From assembly GCA_963514095.1 (NCBI GenBank), contig OY741268.1, positions 32,030,440-32,094,439 on the forward strand: a stretch of DNA of 64,000 bases. The letters are read 5' to 3'. Shown piece after piece: positions 1-9,219 of this stretch. Position 1 is the first letter of the stretch, and the number at the start of each line of letters is the position of its first letter. The position numbers were made by a program, and so were the translations under genes. The notes beneath the pieces were generated by a model that worked only from the letters and a program-made list of their open reading frames with translations, was not told the origin of the DNA and searched no databases. This stretch comes from Eutrigla gurnardus. Its lineage: Eukaryota; Chordata; Actinopteri; Perciformes; Triglidae.

Positions 1-200
1 CCATGTGAATAGATAAGATAACTCAAACCTTTTTTGATCCCCAGATGAGAAATGTGTTTGTTACAGCAGCACAAAGAAAGCAACAGTACACATAAATGAA
101 TAAATAATTAAATTAAATAGAGAAAGAAGAATACATAACAGGTATGTAAAAAAGTAAACTAAACTAACAAAAATATAAAGTATGAAAATTAGAAGTTAAG
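1..200. other. AT-rich flank without recognised feature
   Basis: A-rich, low-complexity sequence without a convincing reading frame, RNA gene or repeat boundary. It ends where the terminal inverted repeat of the next element begins. Confidence 0.5.
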
Positions 201-1116
201 GGGCCCTAGTTTCGTAGACCAGGCTCGCGCAGGCAGGCGCAAGTGGGAAAGAGGGAGGAGAAGAAGGCGTGAGTGGGAGACGCGGAGGAGACGAGGCGTG
301 GACTGGGATTAATACAGCCGATTCAGATCTTCACCAATCAAATGAGCTCCTCTCCTCACCTTTAATGCGTTAGGGGAGGTTCAGTGCAAGTTCTGTCACT
401 TGACAACCCGATGACAAAAGCAGCGCCGCCGCTCCCACCACGCGCATCACGCGCTGTGCGCACGTATCATAATAACAACAATGCCGATATTATAAAAACC
501 AGAGGCCTGTACTACGAAGCGGGATTTGGGCTTAGCGAGGTAAATTGAGCGCTAACCCTGGGTTTTCCGTCCTACGACGCTGGTTCACTTCTTACCGGGG
601 TAAATCACCATGGTAACTTACGCTGTGGAGCTAACCTGCTCCGGAGCAGGTTATGTTCCTGATAAGAGATCAACGTGGAGAAACACACCGCCGACTGACC
701 AATCAGCTGTCTTGGTGCGCCGACATAAAAAAAAAGAAGCTCGGTGGATCGTGAGAGGGTCTGGTAGGAGAACTATAGAGTGTACAGAGACCGGCAAAAC
801 CCTTTTTCTGTCCCTGACGATGTTTTATATGAGAGATACAGATTCTCATCAGAGAGACTTTTCTTTGTCAGCGTACAGCCTACTGACCACTTTGAATTTT
901 GTTTTTATATTTATTTGATTTGCTCCCAAGTCCGTTTTACACCGCCGGGATTGCAGCTGAAAGAATTAGGCTGATATTGTCATAAACCACGTTATAAGAA
1001 TACATCCAAGCAACAAATTCATTATTTTAAAGTTATATGTTTGGCCTTTTATTGCGGAAGGACATCATAAGAGTTAAAGGGACTAAAGAAAGAGTAACGA
1101 CATGATTTAAAAGACG

Positions 1117-1203
1117 GCCGCAGGGCGGATTCGAACCGGGGCCGCTGTAAGGAGCCTGGTAACACAGGTCGGTAACTCTACCACTAAGCTATCAGCGAAG
1201 TTA
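1117..1203 (-). tRNA. tRNA-like sequence (pseudogene or SINE head)
   Basis: On the minus strand an A-box-like TAGCTTAGTGGTAGAG is followed about 40 nt later by a B-box-like GGTTCGAATCC, as in Pol III type 2 promoters. The acceptor and T stems do not pair well, so a functional tRNA is unlikely. It lies inside the Harbinger-like copy 1 and was not seen in copy 2, which suggests a tRNA-derived insertion or a lost segment. Confidence 0.3.
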
Positions 1204-1253
1204 CCGTTGGAGTCAAATCAGTCTGATCTACTAGTGCCCTTATGATGGGGCAG

Positions 1254-1481
1254 TCATATTGTACTACTAATACTATTAATACGACTTCCGCATCCACACA
1301 GTCGGCGAGTTTTTGCCAGCTGTCCTTCCTGCATTTGGCAGATGACACTGTTGCCTTTTGCCTGTATTATATGTTTAACTTTTTCGTATTTCTGCAAGAT
1401 TATGGTTCGCTCCTCGTACGTGAAATACGCCGCTCCGCTGCCGTAGACTGATCCATGTATGTGATTGGTCAAATGCTGCAA
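1254..1481 (-). pseudogene. Myb/SANT-like DNA-binding domain remnant, copy 1
   Basis: A short minus-strand reading frame (about 75 aa) includes FTYEERTIILQKYEKVKHI, the opening helix of the Myb/SANT-like domains that accompany Harbinger-type transposases. The frame then runs into unrelated residues and a stop. A closely similar frame lies at 2159-2380 in copy 2 on the opposite strand. In intact relatives this protein would bind DNA and help the transposase. Here it is a fragment and unlikely to be functional. Confidence 0.45.
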
Positions 1482-1663
1482 ACGCCGCCTCTTTCATGTG
1501 CACGCGCTGATAGCTCGATTGGAAAACCCTGGGTTGAGTTAACGAGTTGATAACCAGCTTCGTGTGACCGCTTATCTCCGATCTCCTTTGTTAGGGTAAC
1601 TCAAGCTGGATCTCTGAAAGAAACCCTGGGTATGTTGAACTCGCTTCGTAGTACAGGCCCCAG

Positions 1664-1976
1664 GAGAGAGAGAGGGAGATGTTTTGGTCCGAGAGGCTGA
1701 GTTTCCGTTACGCGTGCCATCATCCGCCTTTGATCTGACGTCAGATGTGATGGGACAATCTATATAGATATAAATTCACGTGTTGATTCAATTAGTTGCA
1801 TTAAATAGTGTTTGTGGTTATTCATTGCATTTAAATGTGCCTGGAACTGTGGAAACCTGCCTGTGAGATCTCAGTGACGTGTGCGCACTGCGCGCCGTCA
1901 GCCAAACTTCCACTCCGCCAGCTGTAATTCGCCTTGAATGAATGGACTTTATTTACGCCTTGCGCCGAGAGTAGAC
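1664..1976. other. Spacer between the two nested Harbinger-like elements
   Basis: This is probably internal sequence of the outer 201-3542 element. No coding potential or repeat structure was recognised. Confidence 0.4.
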
Positions 1977-1979
1977 CAG

Positions 1980-3306
1980 GGGCCTGTACTACTCAGCGAG
2001 TTCAACATACCCAGGGTATGTTTCAGAGATCCAGCTTAAGTAACCCTAACAAAGGCAATCGGAGATAAGCGGTCACACGAAGCTGGTTATCAACTCGTTA
2101 CCTCAACCCAGGGTTTACCTGTCCAGCTATGAGCGCGTGCACATGAAAGAGGCGGCGTTTGCAGCATTTGACCAATCACAAACATGGATCAGTCTACGGC
2201 AGCGGAGCAGCGTATTTCACGTACGAGGAGCGAACCATAATCTTACAGAAATACGAAGAAGTTAAACATATAATGCAGGCAAAAATCTGCCAAATGCAGG
2301 AAGGACAGCTGGCAAAAACTCACCCACTGTGTGAATGCGGAAGTCGCATTAATAGTATTAGTAATATAATATGGCGTCTGCTCTATTTTTTGCGCGTGCC
2401 GCGAGTGAACGCGTCAATTCTGGCAGGAAATCACACAGAGAAACACGAGACAATCCGGTCAATTTTCAAAATAAAAGCAATTTTCAAAATAAAATACCAC
2501 GATTGACAAACGTGATCATATTTGTGTATCTAAACTCGCACTGTTGGAAACAGGAAGAGACAATACATTTAATAAATGTGAAGAGTAGATTAACAAATAT
2601 GTGCATTTCAACGGTTTACCTGCACTACTACTGTCTACTACCATACACACTCTCTCTGTCTGTGTGTGTGTACCTTTCTCTCTCTCCCTCTCCCGGATAA
2701 ATTCAAGAAGTGTACAAACTTCTTGGTTCAAAAAATAGCTCTGAATGAACAACAGCTGAGCAGAAGCGCTTGTCGACCGCCGCGGAGAAATACGCGTCTG
2801 GTCTGAACGGGGGGGGTACGTGGATCGCTCGGATTTTCGGCGGCGCACCGCGCCGCAGCGCTTCCACGTCCAGTGTGAACCTCAATCAAATAAATATTAA
2901 ACATATTTTAAAGTGGTAAGTAGGCTGTACGCTGACAAAGAAAAGTCTTTCCCTCCGATGAGAATCCGTATCTCTCATAAAAAACATCATCAGACACAGA
3001 CAAAAGGGTTTTGCCGGTCTCTGTACACTCTATAGTTCTCCTACGAGACCCTCTCACGATCCACCGAGCTTCTTTTTTTTTTATATCGGCGCACCAAGAC
3101 AGCTGATTGGTCAGTCGGCGGTGTTTTTCTCCACGTTGATCTCTTATCAGGAACATAACCTGCTCTGGAGCAGGTTAGCTCCACAGCGTAAGTTACCATG
3201 GCGATCTACCCCGGTAAGAAGTGAACCAGCGTCGTAGGACGGAAAACCCAGGGTTAATGCTTAAGTTACCTCGCTAAGCACAAATCCTGCTTCGTAGTAC
3301 AGGCCC
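1980..3306. mobile_element. Harbinger/ISL2EU-like DNA transposon, copy 2 (inverted)
   Basis: It starts GGGCCTGTAC and ends GTACAGGCCC. The left flank is CAG (1977-1979) and the right flank AAG, so one base of the presumed duplication has changed. The first about 400 bp match the reverse complement of the right part of copy 1, and its last about 400 bp match the reverse complement of the left part of copy 1. The middle (about 2400-2890) has no counterpart in copy 1, so the copies carry different internal segments. No transposase frame survives. Confidence 0.62.
2159..2380 (+). pseudogene. Myb/SANT-like DNA-binding domain remnant, copy 2
   Basis: The frame contains FTYEERTIILQKYEEVKHIM and resembles the minus-strand frame at 1254-1481, with a few residues missing after MQAK. 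It is the start of a Myb/SANT-like domain of the kind found in Harbinger-type accessory proteins, truncated after about 50 residues. It is non-functional by appearance. Confidence 0.45.
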
Positions 3307-3542
3307 AAGGTTGAAGCTGGCGAGCTTTCAGCGCAGTCTCGGCGAGGCTTTTTGCCACGAAACTTCGCTACGCCAAGCTGAATCTGTGACGCCTCCCCTG
3401 CTGTGCCGCCACACCCATCTTGGCGCAGGCGATCCACCAAACTGCCAAACTGACCGTGCGCAAGGCTGCGCGGGTCGAAACTTGCATTACGCCGGCTCCG
3501 CCACCCTGCGCCGCCCTGCGCTGCGCCACGAAACTAGGGCCC

Positions 3543-3955
3543 AAAGTGTTCGAATAGTTATCAGTTTTATTTATTGAAAAAGATTTTTCCAAATGCTCAG
3601 GAAATGTAAAACCAGTGACACTCCTGCCATTTAGCTGTCTGTCCAGTCCTGACAAAGTCTTCTGCCTTGAAATGACAGCTGCAGACAACTGTTGAACGGA
3701 TGAAGGGACATCTGTGGTCCATACCTTTTGGGAACAAATTCATAAAACTGGTCCATCTGGACATCACAATGCAATTTAGCATGGTTTTGGAGGTACAATT
3801 GAGGCACTAGGTTAAGTAAATGTCAGTAAAGTTAATGCTAGGCGTATGTCACTTTAGCCTCATGAACTTACATGAACTTTCATTTATTCAGTGGGAGTAC
3901 ACAGAGCAATGCTCTGTTTTAAGGAATGGCCTGATCACATTTGCACAGTTACATA
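3543..3955. other. Mostly unassigned sequence around the THAP-like fragment
   Basis: Apart from the THAP-like frame nothing was recognised. The part after 3783 is AT-rich and non-coding by appearance. Confidence 0.4.
3597..3782 (-). pseudogene. Possible THAP-domain fragment
   Basis: About 61 codons on the minus strand read ...RSTVVCSCHFKAEDFVRTG, resembling the second half of a THAP zinc finger (C-x-C-x-HF...F with preceding W and P residues). The first zinc cysteines and the C-terminal AVPTLF-like motif are not visible in frame. THAP domains occur in P-element-like transposases and host regulators. This looks like a stranded exon or fragment. The call rests on one motif. Confidence 0.3.
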
Positions 3956-3959
3956 TTCA

Positions 3960-4092
3960 CATCTGGCCCTGTGATAGACTGGCGACCTGTCCAGGGTGAA
4001 CCCCACCTTCTCCCAATGACAGCTGGGATCAGCTCCAGCCCCCCCCGCGACCCTGAATACAGGATAAGCGGTAGACAATGGATGGATGGATA
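3960..4092 (+). mobile_element. LINE 3' tail (RTE/Rex3-like) with GGAT tail
   Basis: The sequence runs from CCCTGTGATAGACTGGCGAC to GCGACCCTGAATACAGGATA and then into ATGGATGGATGGA. This is the widespread fish LINE tail that ends in GATG/ATGG tandem units, a pattern described for Rex3 (RTE clade). It is a 5'-truncated insertion of about 130 bp. Only the family assignment is uncertain. Confidence 0.55.
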
Positions 4093-4199
4093 TTCACATC
4101 TGGAAGCTGCCCAGTATAACCAAAGTCTGATCTGATGGCCGCTGAGCAGCTCCACTGAGGTGAGGTTGAGGTGTTGTGTTTTTGCTGGTGGACACTGGA

Positions 4200-4290
4200 G
4201 TACTTGTACTACTACTACTACTACTGCTACTAGTACTGCTGCTACTACTAGCCTACTAGTGATACTACTACTACTACTGTTACTACCCTG
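4200..4290 (+). repeat. Imperfect (TAC/CTA)n triplet microsatellite
   Basis: Runs of TACTACTACTAC with interruptions (CTGCTACTAGTACTGC) cover about 90 bp, flanking the SINE-like fragments. Confidence 0.8.
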
Positions 4291-4545
4291 TATGGTGCCA
4301 TTTCACCTTCTGGGCACTGCCGAGGTGCCTTTAAACATTCAGCTTTTTAAATATTCTTCAAATTTGAAGCTTTTTTATACTGTTGCTCATATGTGACAAT
4401 ATCATCAGGGCAGTCTTCACACAACTCAGCTGGGAACCGTAAGGTCGCCGGTTCGACTCTGTATGGCATGGAGTGTGGACTGGTGGCTGGAGAAATGCCA
4501 GTTCGCCTCCAACGCACTACCGAGGTGCCGTTAAGCATTCAGCTT
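4291..4545 (+). mobile_element. tRNA-derived SINE fragments (two pieces)
   Basis: The piece at about 4420-4545 contains a B-box-like GCCGGTTCGACTC followed by GGAGTGTGGACTGGTGGC and CACTACCGAGGTGCC, a layout common in fish tRNA-derived SINEs. A second shorter piece at about 4295-4340 repeats CACTGCCGAGGTGCC. Both are diverged. No flanking duplications were resolved. Confidence 0.45.
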
Positions 4546-4715
4546 TCTTATACTGTTGCACATATACAGCTGTTTTAATATTCCCTTCAACCATTCAGCT
4601 TTTTCATACTTTTGCAGATATTCTGCTTTTTTAATATTTTCTTCAAATATTCAGCTTTTTTTCAGTGTTGCTTCAGCATTAAAGCATTTCCACGTATTTC
4701 CATAGGAAATGCATT
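4330..4715 (+). repeat. Degenerate tandem repeat with CATTCAGCTTT motif
   Basis: Units of about 50-70 bp repeat the phrases ATTCAGCTTT, TACTGTTGC and TTAATATTC at least four times, interleaved with the SINE piece. The last part (about 4680-4712) holds an imperfect palindrome GCATTTCC...GGAAATGC. Confidence 0.5.
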
Positions 4716-4727
4716 TTCTAGTTTTTT

Positions 4728-7700
4728 TTAAATATCCCTCCAGCTCACTACATTCTGCAAACACGTTTCCACCCCTACCCCACACACATCACATTCTTTT
4801 CTCACTTTCTCGTCAAATCTACTAATCACCAGATTATTAAATACCCTATTATGCCGTAGAAAAAAGTCAAAATTTTCACATTCAATGCTGTTCCATTTAA
4901 CCCTCAGATTCATCCATATCCTTTCACACACCAGATCCTTCATTACTGTCTTCCACACTTTTTCTCCAGCCGGTCTCCTCGCTACTTTTGTTCTCAAACA
5001 TCTGTACATCACTCTCGTTTTCACACTCTTCAGACTCGCGCTATTTTCTCCCTCCCCCACATACATTTCCACTCCCCTTTCGTCCTCCACAGCCTCACTC
5101 TCAATCATTGCTACCCATTCTCTCGGCATTCCCTCCTTAATTTTCCTCAGCATCTCCTTCGCCGTCCCAATCCCTATTTCATCCCCCCTTTCTCTCACCT
5201 CATCGACTATTACCTGTGCCCTCATAAAACCCTGTACATACTGATACACTACATCCCTCACCTTCCTTATCCCTGCTCTCCATATCACCCTGTTGTAGAT
5301 TGTGTTTCCATCATACGTGATTTTGGGGTTTAAAAACAACGGTTGCTCCCATACCTGTTTCACACTTTTGCATTCGTACTTCACACATTTGACAAACTCT
5401 CCCCATGCTCCCAGCACTTCTTTATAATATTCAGACACACAACATACCCTTCTTTAGTTTCATATACACTCCACTCTCTGCACACCCGCCACATTTATTG
5501 ATTGCTTCCCTTAAGAACACTTTCCACACATGATCGTTCTGTTCTTTGAGAAACCTCACCATCATTTTCACCCTCTCAGGGTTAAAGCTGATCGAGATCG
5601 ATCACCATCCACGTACTCATTTTCCAATACCTCCCTAGCTATCCTGACTCCTTTCCCACCCCACAGAAACTCACTCACCATTCTCTCCACGTCTTTCAAC
5701 ACTCTCTCAGGCACATCCATCACATTCATCACATACACAAGTTTGCTCATTATTAATGCATTCACAACTGTCACTTTCCCTTTCAGCCTCAACCCTCTAC
5801 GCTTCCAAAACCCTAGTGTTTTCCTGATCCTGTTTGCTATCCCTTCATACTGCCTGTCTCTCCCTTCTTTGTCCTCTATCCCTAGATTCACCCCTAGCAC
5901 CCTGAAATAATCCCTCTTCTCCTTTAGCCCTAAATCCTTCATCCCTACTCTGCTTCTCCCTATGTACATTATTTCAGACTTATCTATGTTCAACCGTGCC
6001 CCGGATGCCCTCCCATAAAGCCCTATACTATCTAATACCTCCTCTGCACTTTCACTATCCCTAACTGTTACCGTTGTGTCGTCTGCATACTGATAGAGTA
6101 AACTTACTTGCCCACCTGGTATCTCTATGCCCCTTATCCTGTCATTCTACCCTTACCCGTAAAGGAATGCCCTACCTTGACTACTTTTAAGAGCCACCTG
6201 AAGGTATGGCTTAGAGCCAACCAAACGTGTAATCACCTTTAATGTTCTAACTGCATGCTTCTAATGTACTGATTAGCTTTTATTTGTCTTTGTATGTATG
6301 TGTGATAGAATGGGATCTACTGTATCTACCCGCTGCTAAGTCTCTAATGTCCTGGTCCACTCTATGCAGCGGGAGAGGGCCATCGCATTTGGATCCATCC
6401 ATTTATCCATGCACTCTATCTATTTAAACTTGCACTTGCAATTTAAAAACACTGACACTTTATACCCGGCACTTTATAGAACTCACGCTGACATTACTGC
6501 ACTTTATGTCTACGTATGAATGTGTATATGATGTTGTTGCTGTGTATTTTTTACCTGCCAAGGGACTGCGGATGTAAATTAGCAGGCTTGCTAACTCCGA
6601 CACATTTACATTTGTATTCACATACTGATGTTCATTAATGTGTATTGTCCCTTTCAAATAAAAAATAAATACAATTCTAAGTCAGAAGTGCCGCCAGCGG
6701 CTCTGCCGACAAGGAGTACAGCAGAGCCGAGAGCGGACACCCCTGTCTCACTGACCTCTCTATTCTAAATGTGTCTGTGACTATCCCATTGATTTTAACA
6801 CGGCTGACTGCCCTATCGTACATTCTTCTAATCCACCCTACCAACCTATGCCCAAAGCCTATCTTTTCTAGCACCCTGTATAAGTACCCGTGATCTACCC
6901 TGTCAAATGCTTTATTCAAATCCAGACTTATTACTGCCCCTCCTGCGTCCCCTTTCATGTGATCTATTGTGTCCCTGATGCTACTTATTGTGTCAGCTAT
7001 GTCTCTACCTGGTATACTGTAAACCTCTGTGCTCCCCACCACCGTCCCTATAACTTTCTTAATTCTATTCGCTAACACCCTTGCTAATATTTTGTAGTCA
7101 TTGTTTAACATGGTTAATGGTCTGTAGTTCTCTAATCTGTCCCTGTCCCCCTTTTTATATATAATGCTAACTATCCCTGTGGACATACTATCTGTCATCT
7201 TTCCCTTCACTTCTATCCATCTGAATAATCTGTCTAGCACTGGCACTAAATCCTGTTTGAACTCAATGTAAAACTCTGCAATTATACCATCTGACCCTGG
7301 ACTCTTATTCCTGCCTAACCCTGTAATCGCCGTCTCTATCTCTCCTGTCCCTATCGCACCTTCGCACATCTCCTTATTATCCTCGCTGACTCTAGATTTC
7401 ACCTTATCTAACACCTGTCTCATGCTTTCTCCATCTATCTCTTCTTTCTTAAATAAGTCCCTGTAAAAGTCTTCTACTCTTGCAACTATCCCTACAAAGT
7501 CTGTGATCGTGTCTCCATCTTTCCCTTTCACTTGTTCTAAATAACACCTCTTCTGCTTCATCTTCTCTAATCCTAAGAAATAACCTGTACTCTTTTCTCC
7601 CTCTATCTCATATCTGTCCCTGCTTCTGACTATCGCTCCCTTGCACTTCCTTTGTTCTATCTCTTCTAGTTCATTCTTGATCCTATTGTATTCTCCTAAC

Positions 7701-7975
7701 TCACACCCTCCTCCTCTGTCCACCCTTTCCGCCTCTCTAATTAATTCTCCTTTTAGCCGTCTTTCCTTATCTCTCTCCCTTCTATTCCTACCTCTGCTGT
7801 ACCTCATGCTCAAATCCTTTATTTCACTTTTCACACTTTCCCACCACCTACCAATGTCCTCCCCATACATGCTCTCATTCTTTCTTCTTGTTACACATTC
7901 TCTCACTTCACATTTATATCTCTCATCTTTCAGCAGCTCACCATTCATGCACCCACCCACCCACGCAGCCTTGCT
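4728..7975 (-). pseudogene. LINE B1 ORF2 (reverse transcriptase), endonuclease lost, interrupted
   Basis: From 7960 the frame encodes the linker and RT: YRPLTMLNNDYKIL, SIPGRDIADTI, motif A SLDLNKAFDRVDH, motif B VRQGCPLSALLY. It stops at the 6150-6673 insertion and resumes at about 6143 with the YADDT-type motif C region, SEIMYIGR and the post-RT region in shifted frames (5993-5568 and 5438-4728). The tail reaches CDVCGVG, the start of the C-terminal CCHC, then diverges. There is no APE endonuclease in front. The enzyme would have primed reverse transcription at a nicked target. This copy cannot encode it whole. Confidence 0.8.
6150..6673 (+). mobile_element. 524-bp retroposed 3' fragment inserted in LINE B1 ORF2
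   Basis: The segment is flanked by direct repeats ATTCTA (6144-6149 and 6674-6679) and interrupts the RT frame of B1 between the SAEPLAALL block and motif C. Its right end is A-rich with AATAAA-type signals (about 6656-6670), which indicates a plus-strand 3' end of a non-LTR element or retroposed transcript. No coding domain was recognised. Removing one repeat restores the alignment of B1 with B2. Confidence 0.7.
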
Positions 7976-8426
7976 CCTTTAAGTTGTTGTCCGTTCTGCT
8001 GCTGGTCTCTCCGTGCCCATTCCCACCTCCATCTCCCGTAGGTGTCTTCTTCGACTCTTCACCTTTTCCTCTGTCTATTCCCACGTTGTTCACCTCCTCC
8101 ACTCTATCTCCTTCCTCTTCCATCTCTTCGGCTCCATTCTTTTCTCTCACTCCATCTCTCTCCTCTCCCATCTCCTCAGCCCCGCTCTCTCCTTCTCCCT
8201 AATCACCATCCGTCCTCTCCTTCTCTTCGTCAGCTGACTCTCCCCTCTCGCTTTCTCCATCCTGCTCCTGCTGCCAGTCTTCCTCTGGAGGGCACTCCCT
8301 GGCATAATGCCCTTGCCTGTGGCACTTGTGGCATTTAAAGTCTGGGCAGTCTCTCAAAATGTGCCCCGGCTGGATACATAGCCTGCAGACCTTAATCTGC
8401 CTGTCGGCAAGCCACCAAGCCCCCAC
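7976..8426 (-). pseudogene. LINE B1 ORF1 C-terminal part (CCHC knuckles)
   Basis: On the minus strand the frame reads CRLCIQPGHILRDC then CHKCRQGHYAREC-like, two C-x2-C-x4-H-x4-C zinc knuckles, followed by an acidic EEEDWQQEQDGESERGES stretch. These are hallmarks of Tx1-clade ORF1 nucleic-acid binding proteins. The acidic tail (8171-7938) shifts frame and runs into the ORF2 linker. The N-terminal part is replaced out of frame by family A sequence. Confidence 0.75.
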
Positions 8427-8939
8427 ACAAGCCCCTCACCGCCCGCATGAGCTCCATCGCGGAGATGGGGAGAGTCCCTTGCAGCTCCAAGAAGACGGTG
8501 AGCTCCTTTTCGAAGGTCCGCTGGGGTCCTGCTGCCGCGGACGGGCCCGCTACGGCTCCAGCCGCTGCTCCCGTCCCCGATCCAGCCGACGCTCCAGCTC
8601 CCGCAGCCTTCGCTCTTCTTGCTGCCAGCAAAGCAGCCGCTGTTTCCCTCTCGACCGCTGCAGCCATCGAAGCCGCCGCCGGAGCCTCCGCCCGTCCCGC
8701 CGAGTCCACCGCCGTCCTCCCGGCCCCGCTGCCTGGTCCCGTGTCGCCGGCTCGTCCCGCCGTGCTCTCCGCCGCTGCTGCCGCCGCCTGGCCTGGCCTG
8801 CCCGCCCGTCCTGCCTGGTTGGCCGCCGCCGCCGCTGCCCTGGCCGCTGGAATCACCGCCGCCGGAGCCGCCGCCGCCTTGGTCCCTCCCGGAGCGAAGG
8901 ACACGTTCCGTCCCACCGCCGGAGCCGCCGAAGCCGCCG
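8412..8939 (-). pseudogene. LINE A1 ORF1 N-terminal fragment
   Basis: The reading frame carries VGRNVSFAPGGTKAAAAPAA, the Ala-rich tract and FEKELTVFLELQGTLPISAM up to CGGLVAC, as in A2-A5 ORF1. It lacks the first about 150 residues, then hits a stop where it meets family B sequence at about 8405. A switch inside the microhomology CGG is likely. Confidence 0.75.
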
Positions 8940-9219
8940 TTTTTTTTTTTTTTAATCTTTTATTATGAAAATATATACTATACAAATTTGAAAACACTAT
9001 TCATTAAAAACACAAACAACACAGAACAGACCGTACAAAAATGAAAACAAACTGTAAATCAAAACACAAATGCAAATAAAGTCAACTGAAAGATGAAACC
9101 ATGTAACACATAATAAGAAAAACAGACAGAAAATATCTAAACAGACATAAAAAGGAAACTAACAATACAGCAAAAACCAAATGAGACGAACTGAAAAAAT
9201 GTATACATCACATTCATAC

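Larger units (their letters stand above)
503..1660. mobile_element. Harbinger/ISL2EU-like DNA transposon, copy 1 (decayed)
   Basis: The ends AGGCCTGTAC and GTACAGGCCC form near-perfect inverted repeats. The flanks carry a 3-bp direct repeat, CAG (500-502 and 1661-1663), consistent with target duplication. Its halves match the opposite halves of copy 2 in inverted orientation, so the two copies point in opposite directions. It retains a remnant of a Myb/SANT-like gene and a tRNA-like stretch, but no DDE transposase. The superfamily call rests on the end sequence, the 3-bp duplication and the Myb/SANT-like remnant. Confidence 0.65.
201..3542. mobile_element. Outer TIR DNA transposon carrying two nested elements
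   Basis: The left end GGGCCCTAGTTTCGT (201-215) is an exact inverted match of the right end at 3528-3542. Inside each end the sequence is GC-rich with GCGCAGG-type repeats. The flanks read AAG on the left and AAA on the right, so no clear target duplication can be called. Two Harbinger-like elements (503-1660 and 1980-3306) occupy most of the interior, leaving roughly 900 bp of the outer element's own sequence. No transposase of its own is visible, so it is probably non-autonomous. The superfamily is not assigned. Confidence 0.65.
4722..8939 (-). mobile_element. LINE A1/B1: 5'-truncated chimera of family A ORF1 and family B
   Basis: On the minus strand the element opens abruptly inside family A ORF1 (Gly/Ala-rich part, 8939), directly against the poly(A) of A2. 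It switches near 8405-8412 to family B ORF1 just before the CCHC knuckles. ORF1 then runs straight into the linker after the endonuclease of ORF2 (about 7976), so the endonuclease domain is missing. It ends in a short T run (A tail) at 4722-4729, before the expected ORF2 C-terminus. A foreign 524-bp segment interrupts it at 6150-6673. Confidence 0.75.

Noticed and set aside
8447..9044. Long plus-strand Ala- and Pro-rich frames opposite LINE A ORF1 (also near 14431, 20351, 36067 and 58000)
   Set aside because: They are antisense shadows of the GC-rich Ala/Gly tract of ORF1, recurring in each copy with no independent start context or domain.
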